Of a stretch of DNA of 48,796 nucleotides, positions 35,318-42,832 are shown piece by piece. Both the position numbers and the translations under genes were made by a program. Numbering within the stretch: position 1 is the first letter of the stretch; every line of letters begins with the position of its first letter. The stretch is from Opitutaceae bacterium. GTDB lineage: Bacteria > Verrucomicrobiota > Verrucomicrobiia > Opitutales > Opitutaceae. The notes below the pieces were generated by a model, which had not been told where the DNA came from, searched no databases, and saw only the letters and a list, made by a program, of their open reading frames with translations. Location: NCBI GenBank assembly GCA_019455245.1, contig JACFMR010000028.1:1-48796 (forward strand). The letters run 5' to 3'.

Positions 35318-35394
35318 GCGGTGGTAGCTCAGCCGGATAGAGCAGCGGTTTCCTAAACCGCAGGTCGGAGGTTCGAGTCCCGCCCCCCGCCCCA
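35318..35394 (+). tRNA. tRNA-Arg (anticodon CCT), with imperfect acceptor and T stems
   Basis: 77 bases. D arm GCTC..GAGC and anticodon stem GCGGT / ACCGC with loop TTCCTAA (anticodon CCT) are normal, and CCA is encoded. Acceptor GCGGTGG against CCCCCGC has one T-C mismatch. T stem GGAGG against CCCGC has two non-pairing positions. The 3' strand would fit GCGGGGG and GCGGG instead. This may be a decayed or 3'-altered tRNA; AGG codons could be read by another tRNA-Arg. Confidence 0.8.
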
Positions 35395-35430
35395 CGCGTC
35401 GCAAGGCACAGTCAGGCGGTCCCACACCCC

Positions 35431-35529
35431 CCACACGCGTGGGTGTGAAACCAGACGCTGCGCGTCTAGACGAGTCCCGCCTTGCCGTGCCGAAGTTCAC
35501 ATGCCGGAACGAAGGCAGGCCACCGCGCC
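35431..35529 (+). repeat. tRNA-associated repeat downstream of tRNA-Arg
   Basis: This segment is homologous, with inverted chromosomal orientation, to 34961-35055 after tRNA-Asp. Shared stretches include TAGACGAGTCCCG, GTTCAC..CCGGAAC and AGGCAGGCCA. Each copy has a hairpin with a TGC loop, but the stem is AGACGC/GCGTCT here and ACACC/GGTGT in the tRNA-Asp copy. A second hairpin, CCAGCC / GGCTGG, follows at 35528-35553. The remaining sequence to 35635 is GC-rich and non-coding. Confidence 0.8.
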
Positions 35530-35635
35530 AGCCTTCGCCAAGCCTAGGGCTGGCAGGCCGGACGCGCCGCGCGTGCGTGTCGGCGGGCCCAGCGGCCCCG
35601 TCCTGCCGGGGTAGCGTCACTTCTATGGGGAATTC

Positions 35636-36196
35636 TCAATAAGCGTGTCCGGCCTCGGGTCGGCGTTGGGTGTTTTTCAACACCTTTTGCCAAAGGGCGG
35701 TTTCGCCGGGGTGGCCGTGGCCGTCGAGGGCGGCGGCGATATCATCCACGCTGGGTTCGTGCACGTGGTGGCGGGGATCGGCGGGCCAGGCGGGGTTGAC
35801 GGCGCGGGCGAGCGCCCAGCAGGCCCAGGCGCGCCAGCGGCGTTGTTCGCGGCGCGGTTCGTTCATCCGGTCGGCGTAGTGTTGGAAATGCACGCGGGGG
35901 TTGCCGATGAACACATCGGCAGGCGTGTGCTGCATGAACCACGTCATGGCGGCGTAGGGGAGCGGCCAGGTTTGGAGTTCGGGTTCTTCGCCGCACAGAT
36001 CGGCGCCCATGGCCCGATCGAGGCAGAGGAGGGCGCGGGCGGGCAGTTGGCGCAGCCAGAGCGCATGGCCGTATTCGAGGCAGGCCAGATAAAAGGCCCC
36101 GTCGCGTCCGCCATCGCGAAAGCGGTGCAGGCACGTCCAGTCCATCCCCGCGCGGGTTGGGGGCAGGTGCGGGCAGGGCGGAAACGCAGCGGACAT
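35636..36196 (-). CDS. conserved hypothetical protein
   Basis: 186 residues, no signal peptide or membrane segment. It is rich in Trp, His, Arg and Ala (GAFYLACLEYGHALWLRQLP, AMTWFMQHTPADVFIGNPRV, WRAWACWALARAVNPAW). Helical repeat character is likely. I do not recognise a family. The stop codon lies at the edge of the tRNA-associated repeat region; the start is divergent from the acyltransferase-like gene. Confidence 0.65.
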   Translation of the reverse strand: MSAAFPPCPHLPPTRAGMDWTCLHRFRDGGRDGAFYLACLEYGHALWLRQLPARALLCLDRAMGADLCGEEPELQTWPLPYAAMTWFMQHTPADVFIGNPRVHFQHYADRMNEPRREQRRWRAWACWALARAVNPAWPADPRHHVHEPSVDDIAAALDGHGHPGETALWQKVLKNTQRRPEAGHAY

Positions 36197-36334
36197 GCCG
36201 CGGGTTCGTGACCGCGGGCGGGCGGTTCGTCAACCGCAAGCGCCGTCACGCGGAGTTCGCGCTTGGCGTGCCGCTGCGTTTGGGCAAGAACGCTGGCACT
36301 GACTGCAACACCGACAACTTCCGATGGTGCGACG

Positions 36335-37012
36335 GTGCACGGGATCACAGGCTGGCGCCGCGTGGTGCTGTGGCCGCTGGCCCTGTTGCTGCGGCTTTGG
36401 GGTGCGTCCCTGCGGCTGGAAACCAGCGCGGAGGATTTGCGCAACTACACCAAGCGCGACGAACCGGTGGCGATGGTGCTGTGGCACAACCGGTTGTTTC
36501 TGGCCGCGGAGATCTTTCGCCGTTACCGGCAGCCCCGGCCGGTTTATGCGCTGGTGAGCGCGAGCCAGGACGGGGCGTGGTTGACGGCGTTTTTTGCCCT
36601 GATCGGTTTGCGGGCGGTGCGCGGATCGAGCCACACGCTGGGCCGGGAGGCGGCGAACGCCCTCGTTGCGGTGTTGCGGGCGGGCAACGACGTGGGCATC
36701 ACCCCCGACGGCCCGCGCGGGCCGGTGTACGAATTCAAACCGGGTGCGCTGATCGTGGCCCGGCTCACCCGCACGCCGCTGCTGTTGATCGGCGCGGATT
36801 TTGAGTCGGCGTGGCGTTTCCGCCGGGCGTGGGATAGGTTTTATCTGCCCAAGCCGTTTTCCCGTGTACGCATGCGTTGCGAAGTGGTCACGGTGGAGCA
36901 ATTGGCCGACCGCCACGCGGCGACCGCGATGCTGCAGCAACGGCTGTGGGAACTGAATCCCGATCCCGAACTGAGACCGGCGGGCGCCGCCATGGCGCCG
37001 ACCGGTCAATAG
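36335..37012 (+). CDS. DUF374 lysophospholipid acyltransferase-like protein
   Basis: About 225 residues. An N-terminal membrane segment (RVVLWPLALLLRLWGASLRL) is followed by VAMVLWHNRLFLAAEIFR with the His-Asn box and by GITPDGPRGPVYEFKPGALI, the diagnostic DUF374 motif. The family is related to LpxL-type acyltransferases and probably acylates lipid A or another glycolipid. The start is uncertain: GTG at 36335 fits the membrane segment, while an ATG at 36263 would add 24 residues of poor quality. Confidence 0.82.
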   Translation: MHGITGWRRVVLWPLALLLRLWGASLRLETSAEDLRNYTKRDEPVAMVLWHNRLFLAAEIFRRYRQPRPVYALVSASQDGAWLTAFFALIGLRAVRGSSHTLGREAANALVAVLRAGNDVGITPDGPRGPVYEFKPGALIVARLTRTPLLLIGADFESAWRFRRAWDRFYLPKPFSRVRMRCEVVTVEQLADRHAATAMLQQRLWELNPDPELRPAGAAMAPTGQ

Positions 37013-37039
37013 GAGCGCCTAAGCATTTTCAGAAACGTC

Positions 37040-37139
37040 GCAGCTGCGCTGGAGCCAAGGGCGATCCGCGTGGAGCGAGATTCAGCCAAGCGCGGCCACC
37101 AGGAGACCACGCTTTCGCCAGAGGCTCAAGCGCGGCCAC
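37040..37139. repeat. palindromic intergenic repeat related to 74-162
   Basis: It begins GCAGCTGCGCTGGAGCC (37040-37056) and ends GGCTCAAGCGCGGCCAC, against GTAGCTGCGTTGGAGC and GGCTCAAGCGCAGCTAC at the left window edge. It is enclosed by TTTTCAG (37026-37032) and CTGAAAA (37148-37154). It lies between the DUF374 stop and the 3' end of the minus-strand gene at 37197. Confidence 0.6.
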
Positions 37140-37196
37140 ACCTTTCCTGAAAAGGCACCAAAACTTACCCCCGGGTTTCGCCGCGGGCGGTTGAGC

Positions 37197-37583
37197 TCAG
37201 AACTCGGGCTTGAAGGTGCCGCTGGATCCCGGGGCGAGGGTGAAGTCGTCACCCGCGCACCAGACTTCGTCGTTCAACAGGAACTTGAAGATGACCGGGC
37301 CGACGGATTCGGGCAGGGTGAAGGTCCACTGGTCGTCGGCGACGCAGTCCATCGGGACACCGTGTTCCCAATTGAGGCCGGGAGCTTCGCCGCGGAGGTA
37401 GAGGGTGTTGCCGAAACCGACGTCAATCTGCGCGGTGATTTTGGTGACCACCGGGGCGGGTGTGGTTTTTTTCACCGCGGGCGTGGTCTTGCGGGGCTTG
37501 GAGGCCGGGGCGGCAGCCGCTTTCTTGGTTTTGTTCGCCGGGGTGAGCGCCTTGGATTTTGTGGTCTTGGTTGTCTTTTTCAT
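37197..37583 (-). CDS. Lys-rich protein with CBM48/CBM20-like carbohydrate-binding domain
   Basis: 128 residues. The first 45 are Lys, Thr, Ala and Pro-rich and low in complexity (KKTTKTTKSKALTPANKTKK). The rest, from about 46, is a small beta domain (ITAQIDVGFGNTLYLRGEAP, DDQWTFTLPESVGPVIFKFL) of the type found in starch-binding and AMPK-beta-like modules. W71-like and W86-like aromatic residues could contact glucan. A glycogen-binding role is plausible, as a glycogen phosphorylase gene is 9 kb away. The basic tail could instead bind nucleic acid. Confidence 0.65.
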   Translation of the reverse strand: MKKTTKTTKSKALTPANKTKKAAAAPASKPRKTTPAVKKTTPAPVVTKITAQIDVGFGNTLYLRGEAPGLNWEHGVPMDCVADDQWTFTLPESVGPVIFKFLLNDEVWCAGDDFTLAPGSSGTFKPEF

Positions 37584-37763
37584 GGCTTGGTTGGTTTGGC
37601 GATTCGTCCAACAACAGTAATGCTGTGCAACAGCGGTGCCAAAGCAAATCCGGGACCAAGTCGGCGCGTAACCGAAAATTTACCCGGCCGAAACCGGATT
37701 GGTGTGAAAAATGATGTTTACTCGCGCCGACGGATGACGCAAAACCTCCCTCCCTTTGGTTTT

Positions 37764-37839
37764 GGGGCTGTAGCTCAGTTGATAGAGCGCTTCGTTCGCA
37801 ATGAAGAGGTCAGGGGTTTGATTCCCCTCAGCTCCACCA
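37764..37839 (+). tRNA. tRNA-Ala (anticodon CGC)
   Basis: 76 bases. Acceptor GGGGCTG pairs with CAGCTCC (one G-U), discriminator A, CCA encoded. The anticodon loop TTCGCAA gives CGC; the T arm is AGGGG-TTTGATT-CCCCT. Confidence 0.95.
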
Positions 37840-38018
37840 GCCTTCGCTCATTCGAGCTACGGCTCGGCGAGCCGGCTGTGCGCGACGACAAACAGGAGCT
37901 GATCGGCACACGAATATGCAGGCCAAAGCTGCCGCGCCGAAGCCTTGGCGAAGGAGGGCCTGAACCAGTCCGACCATGGCGGTCGATTGTGCGGTCGGCC
38001 CGGCGGTCCGACCCTACC
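37838..38018 (+). repeat. tRNA-associated palindromic repeat downstream of tRNA-Ala
   Basis: The repeat starts inside the tRNA CCA (CCAGCCTTCGCTC) and includes GAGCTACGGCTCGGCGAGCC. It then has GCCTTGGCGAAGG at 37942-37954, which is complementary to the CCTTCGC at 37841-37847. The last 23 bases (37996-38018) are a half copy of the GTAGGGC family (CGGCCCGGCGGTCCG, one change, then CCCTACC). No gene is seen. Confidence 0.7.
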
Positions 38019-38059
38019 GGCGCTGCTGCGCCAAAGTGCCTATGCCGGCGACGAGCGTT

Positions 38060-39508
38060 TCATGCGTCCTCGTTGCGCAGGTGAGCTTCCAAGTCTGCGG
38101 ACATCGGCCAATCCAGTTGCACGTGCTGTGCGAGCAAACTGGCGCGCAGATCGGCCGGATTGACCGCGGCCAGCGGCCCGCCGGTCCGAACGGCCAACGC
38201 CGCCGCGGTGCCGGCGGCCTGACCGAGCTGCATCATCGTGCGCGACAACCGGCAGCTGGAGGCGGCGAGGGAGGAAAATCCGGCCCCGCGGCAGGCCACG
38301 GCGAGATTGTCGAATTCCTGGGGCAGCAGGCAGCGAAAGGGCACGCCGTAGGGCCAGTTCAGTTCGCCGGAAGCGTGCGGCCGCTGGCCCTCGCCGTGGG
38401 TGTCCTTGGTGTGATCGGCGATGCAAATGATGTCGTCGTGGGTTTGCCCGCGCAGGCCGGCATCGAGGTCGTGTTCGGTGAGCACATAACGCGCAACCAA
38501 CCGGCGCGTTTCCCGGATGCCGAGGGTGGGGGCGATCCAGCTGAGACCGAAATTTTGAAATTCCGCGAAGGTGGACTGGAAATGATGCCAGTGGGCGGCG
38601 ACGCGGCGCCGGCATTCGGCATAGGCGGCCGCGGGACCGAGCCGTCAGCTTTCGCCGCCTTCCATGGTGGGCAGCATGTTGATGTTCAGGTCGCCGTTGG
38701 GGTATTCGTTCACCGCGGCACAGGGAAACTGCCCCGCCCACCAGCACGTCGCCGGAATATCGGCAGGCAGCGGCTCGATGCCGGCCTGTGGTTTGGGCGT
38801 GACGCGGTAAATCAGCGTGGTGGCGTTCAGCCGGTCGTTGTCCTGTGCGGGCGCGCCGGGTTCGCCATAAACGTCAACGCCTTCCTGGCCGGTTCGCGTG
38901 GCGCAACCGACGGCGTGGGCGAGGTATATATCGGCGGTGGCGTCGATCCAGTGGGTCGCGCGCACGGATTGCCCATTGTCGAAATGCACGCGCTCCATCC
39001 GGCGGCCGTGGGTCTCGGCGCGGGTGAAGGTGGTGTTGAGCCACAACGTAATGCGGCCGGTCTCCTCCAGCATGGCGTGGACGGTACGTGCGTAAACCGC
39101 GGGATCAAACAGCACGCCGTGCCAATGGGTGCGGGTGAATTCGCGGTTGCGGTAAGAGCCGCCGCCGAAACAGCGCAACGTGTCGAGATAGGTGCGTTGG
39201 GCATCGAGCCGGTTCTCGCCGCCGGGGAAAACGGGCTCGCCCGGCTCCGGATAAGCGAGGTGCCGGGCTGGGGTGTAGATGCCGACCGCGCCGGGAATCT
39301 GTTTTAACCGGCGATAGAGATCGAACGGGATACCCGTGCCGCCGGCCCCGCGTTCCCAGCAATGCACGCCACCGCGGGTGGCGTTGCCGCCGAGGCTGTC
39401 GGCTTTCTCCACCAACAGCACCCGGGCATCCAAACGCGCGGCGGCCAACGCCGCCCCGATGCCGCCACTGCCGGCCCCGACCACCCCGACATCGAATGCA
39501 TCGGTCAT
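38060..39508 (-). pseudogene. FAD-dependent oxidoreductase interrupted by an in-frame TGA
   Basis: The N-terminus is a Rossmann FAD site (VGVVGAGSGGIGAALAAARL, then EKADSLGGNATRGGV with the Cys-less HCWERGAGG region) of the FAD_oxidored family (pfam12831). After codon 287 (..MEGGES) a TGA occurs at 38645-38647, but the same frame continues with RLGPAAAYAECRRRVAAHW and runs 195 codons to a TGA at 38060. It includes the family's C-terminal FAD segment (FRCLLPQEFDNLAVACRGAG) without any further stop. So 483 codons are coherent except one. This is a recent nonsense mutation, a sequencing error, or a recoded stop. The SDR gene lies 19 bases upstream. Confidence 0.85.
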
Positions 39509-39527
39509 GCCGGGAACGCGCCTGGGC

Positions 39528-40265
39528 TCAAAGCGGTTCCACCGCTTGGATCGTGGGCCAGAGCACCATCTCCTGCATGAACAGGTGCGAGGGCAGGGCG
39601 CAGATGTCGGCGACGATGCGGCCCAGTTCCTCCGGCTGGATGCATTGCCGGCGGACAGCCTTTGCGCGCGACCCGAGGTCGGCGCTTTCCGTGAAATGGG
39701 TCGCACCCCACGACGGCGCGACGGAGGTCACGCGCAACTTCTGCTCGCGGTGTTCCAGATAGAGGCACTTGGAAAACTGTTCGAGGCCGGCCTTGGCCGC
39801 GGAGTAGATGCTCCAACCCGCCCAAGCCTGGTGGGCGCACACGCTGCTGATGTTCACGATCGTGCCGCCTCCGTCGCGCACGATCAGCGGTGCGGCGCGG
39901 CGACAGCCGTAGATGGCGCCGGTGAGGTTGACGGCGATGGCGGTGGCGATTTCGGCATCGCTCTGTTCCGCGGCCGGACCGATCTTGATACCGGCGCCGG
40001 CGTTGTTGACGAGCACCTCGAAGCGGCCCGGCGTGGCGTCCACCGCCTCGATCACCTGGTCCCAGTCCTTGGGCGAGCTGACGTCGGCCACGATGGCGGT
40101 GACGCCGAGTTGGTGGGCGGCACGGTCGAGCGCCTTCGCCTCGCGCCCGGTGATCCAAACATGATAACCGGCTTGGGTGAGCGCCGCGGCGATGCCGAGA
40201 CCGTAACCCTTCGCCCCACCGGTCACGATCGCCTTGCGGATTTTCTGCGCCTTACCTTTGGCCAT
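39528..40265 (-). CDS. short-chain dehydrogenase/reductase
   Basis: 245 residues with the classical SDR set. The cofactor motif is TGGAKGYGLG at about residues 15-24, VNNAG marks the central beta strand, and the catalytic residues lie in NISS and YSAAK. The cofactor cannot be fixed from sequence, though WITGREAK after beta-2 allows NADPH. It lies 19 bases upstream of the interrupted FAD oxidoreductase on the same strand, so both were probably one operon for the oxidation of a sugar or related compound. Confidence 0.93.
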   Translation of the reverse strand: MAKGKAQKIRKAIVTGGAKGYGLGIAAALTQAGYHVWITGREAKALDRAAHQLGVTAIVADVSSPKDWDQVIEAVDATPGRFEVLVNNAGAGIKIGPAAEQSDAEIATAIAVNLTGAIYGCRRAAPLIVRDGGGTIVNISSVCAHQAWAGWSIYSAAKAGLEQFSKCLYLEHREQKLRVTSVAPSWGATHFTESADLGSRAKAVRRQCIQPEELGRIVADICALPSHLFMQEMVLWPTIQAVEPL

Positions 40266-40389
40266 AACGTGAGGAGTCAAGCCCCGTTGCCCCGGTCATG
40301 TCGAGCGCGACCGGTCGCAGCTTCTGCAAACCATGGGCAGAAGCGAAATCGCGGTTGCCGCGGCATTTCGGACGACGAAACATGACGGC

Positions 40390-40809
40390 ATGGTCAAAAG
40401 CACCGGCATCTATCGCGGCGAGTTGAACTGCGAACTCACCCACGGCCCGTCGGGTCAGGTGATCGCCACCGATGCGCCGGTGGACAACCATGGCCGCGGG
40501 CAGGCGTTTTCGCCGACCGATCTGGCGACGGCCGCGCTGGGCTCCTGCATGGTGACGACGATGGCGATCGTGGCCCGGCAGCGGCTGGGATTCGACCTGC
40601 CGGCCGTGCGATGGGAGGTCACGAAGGAAATGTCCGCGGGCGCGCCGCGACGGATCGTGCGCATGAGCACGGAAATCTGGCTGCCGATCGCGAAGTCAAA
40701 GGATCCGGAAAACCTGCTCGAAGCCGCGGCGCACGGCTGCCCGGTCATGCGCAGCCTGCATCCCGACATCGACAAGCCGATCGTGTTTCACTGGTCCGCC
40801 GCGGGCTGA
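40390..40809 (+). CDS. OsmC-family protein
   Basis: 139 residues: IYRGELNCELTHGPSGQVIA at the N-terminus, then HGRGQAFSPTDLATAALGSC with the first redox Cys and EAAAHGCPVMRSL with the second. Both Cys of the OsmC/Ohr peroxidase pair are present. The ATG at 40390 gives the usual length; an ATG at 40333 would add 19 residues. Its last 22 bases overlap the convergent gene on the other strand. Confidence 0.9.
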   Translation: MVKSTGIYRGELNCELTHGPSGQVIATDAPVDNHGRGQAFSPTDLATAALGSCMVTTMAIVARQRLGFDLPAVRWEVTKEMSAGAPRRIVRMSTEIWLPIAKSKDPENLLEAAAHGCPVMRSLHPDIDKPIVFHWSAAG

Positions 40810-41276
40810 ACTTCAGCGGCGATCTTCTCGGCAACGGCCAGGTGGTAAGTGCCGTTGAAGATCAGTTCCACGTCGCCGGCGCCGATGCGGACCTTGATTT
40901 TGCCGGTGTCGGGTCCGGTCGGGTCGGCGTGGCCGGTCACGTGGCGGGGCTTGCCCTTGTGGTTCTGCGCTTCGCCGGTGAAGAGACAACGTTCGCCGCG
41001 CTCGAGCCGGGCGAGTTGTTCGGCGTTCAGCGTGATCGTGATGTCGCCGGTTTCGTTCCAGAAAATCCACGGGAAAACCTTGGCGGCGTAAGTGGAACCC
41101 AAGGTCAGGTCGTTGCGCACAAACGGCTGCGTGGTCAGGGTTACGCTGCCGACGTATATCGAGGTCTTGATCGGTGCCACGAGCACGCGGTTCCAACCCG
41201 GGGTCACCGCCGGGGCCGCGGCCCAGACGCAGGCCGGGAGGAGCAGGCAGAGCAGGGTGCGCCGGAAAAATCGCAT
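40788..41276 (-). CDS. exported conserved hypothetical protein
   Basis: 162 residues with a signal peptide (FFRRTLLCLLLPACVWAAAP). The mature part is beta-rich (SIYVGSVTLTTQPFVRNDLT, STYAAKVFPWIFWNETGDIT, GKIKVRIGAGDVELIFNGTY) and lacks known motifs. It overlaps the 3' end of the OsmC gene by 22 bases, tail to tail, and is divergent from argH. Confidence 0.75.
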   Translation of the reverse strand: MRFFRRTLLCLLLPACVWAAAPAVTPGWNRVLVAPIKTSIYVGSVTLTTQPFVRNDLTLGSTYAAKVFPWIFWNETGDITITLNAEQLARLERGERCLFTGEAQNHKGKPRHVTGHADPTGPDTGKIKVRIGAGDVELIFNGTYHLAVAEKIAAEVQPAADQ

Positions 41277-41373
41277 CGCGGCACCATGGGTGCGGTTCCG
41301 GCCGGCCGCAAACGGTAACTGCGGGCCAATTTCGCATTGCAGGCGGACACCGTGCGCCGTGAGCTAGCCCATC

Positions 41374-42786
41374 ATGGCCAAGAAACCTTCTCACGTCACC
41401 TGGGGCGGGCGGTTCAGCGCGGGTCCCGCCGAATTGATGCTGAAATTCAGCGAGTCGGTTTCGTTTGATCACCGCCTGGCGCCGTTCGACATCGCCGGCT
41501 CCAAGGCGCACTCGGCCATGCTCGCGCACGTGGGGCTCATCACGGCGCAGGAACGCGATGCCATCCACGCCGGGCTCGACGCCATCGGCGCCGAGATTGC
41601 GGCCGGCAAGTTCAAGTGGAACGTGCAGCTGGAGGACGTGCACATGAACATCGAGCAGGCGCTGACCAAACGCGTGCCCGCCGCCGCCAAGCTGCACACC
41701 GCGCGCAGCCGCAACGACCAGGTGGCGACCGACATGCGGCTCTGGTTCAAACACACCGCCGCGGAACTGGCGGACAAGACTCTCGCGGCCGAACAGGCGC
41801 TGCTCGCCGTGGCCGAGGCCAACCGCGATGTGCTGATCCCCGGCTACACGCACCTGCAGCGCGCGCAGCCGGTTTATCTGGCGCACCATCTTTTCGCGTG
41901 GCTCGAGATGCTCGAACGCGACCGCGGCCGCTTTCTGCATGTGATCGAACAGGCCAACTGGTGTCCGTTGGGCTCCGGGGCCATCGCGGGCACGACATTG
42001 CCGATCGACCGCGAGTTCACCGCGAAGCAGCTGGGCTTTGTCGATGCGCGCGGCCGGCCGCAGGTTTCGCAGAACTCCATGGACACCGTCGCGGACCGCG
42101 ACCTGTTCATCGAGTTTGCCGCGGCGTGCGCGATGGCGGGCGTGCACTTTTCGCGCATCGCGGAGGACCTGATTCTCTGGAGCAGCACCGAGTTTCACTT
42201 CGTCGATCTGCCGGATGCGTTTTGCACCGGCTCGTCATTGATGCCGCAGAAGAAGAATCCGGATTCGTGCGAGCTGCTGCGCGGCAAGTCCGCGCGCCTG
42301 CAGGGTAACCTGCACACGCTGCTTACGCTGACGAAGGGGCTGCCGCTGACCTACAACCGCGACCTGCAGGAGGACAAGCCGCCGGTCTTCGACAGTTTCG
42401 ACCAGACCGCGCTTTGTCTCGAGGTGCTGGCTGGCACGATTGGCGGCATGACGGTGCGGCGCGACGCCTGTGCGGCGGCGGTGGCCGATCCGGCGCTGCT
42501 GGCGACCGATCTGGCGGATTACCTGGTGGAGCACGGCGTGCCGTTCCGCGAGGCGCACCACGTGGTCGGCGCGGTGGTGCAGCTGGCGGAGAAAAACTCC
42601 GTGCCGCTCAACCTGCTGCCGGCCGAGGAGGTGCAGAAACTGCACGCGGCCTTCGGACCCGACTGGGTCGAGGTGTTCAACCTGGAACGCGCCATGGCGC
42701 GGCGCCGCGGCACGGGCATGCCCGGGCCGACCCAGCTGCGCCGGCAGATCGCCCGTTGGCGCAAACAATTGCAGTCCGGAAAATGA
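41374..42786 (+). CDS. argH: argininosuccinate lyase
   Basis: 470 residues, the expected length. [20 protein letters not shown] is at the N-terminus. The fumarase/ASL signature [16 protein letters not shown] lies near residue 286 and carries the catalytic Ser. [19 protein letters not shown] lies between them. It splits argininosuccinate into arginine and fumarate. No other arg genes are adjacent. Confidence 0.97.
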   Translation: MAKKPSHVTWGGRFSAGPAELMLKFSESVSFDHRLAPFDIAGSKAHSAMLAHVGLITAQERDAIHAGLDAIGAEIAAGKFKWNVQLEDVHMNIEQALTKRVPAAAKLHTARSRNDQVATDMRLWFKHTAAELADKTLAAEQALLAVAEANRDVLIPGYTHLQRAQPVYLAHHLFAWLEMLERDRGRFLHVIEQANWCPLGSGAIAGTTLPIDREFTAKQLGFVDARGRPQVSQNSMDTVADRDLFIEFAAACAMAGVHFSRIAEDLILWSSTEFHFVDLPDAFCTGSSLMPQKKNPDSCELLRGKSARLQGNLHTLLTLTKGLPLTYNRDLQEDKPPVFDSFDQTALCLEVLAGTIGGMTVRRDACAAAVADPALLATDLADYLVEHGVPFREAHHVVGAVVQLAEKNSVPLNLLPAEEVQKLHAAFGPDWVEVFNLERAMARRRGTGMPGPTQLRRQIARWRKQLQSGK

Positions 42787-42832
42787 ACGCCGGCCGGCCT
42801 CACGAAACGGTGCCGGGCCGGCGGTACGGGCG

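Noticed and set aside
34740..38060. Integrative element or prophage anchored at the tRNA cluster
   Set aside because: No integrase, recombinase or phage gene is present; only short non-coding repeats and ordinary genes are seen.
38060..39508. Frameshift as the cause of the broken FAD oxidoreductase
   Set aside because: The sequences before and after the stop are in the same frame, so a point nonsense codon and not an indel explains it.
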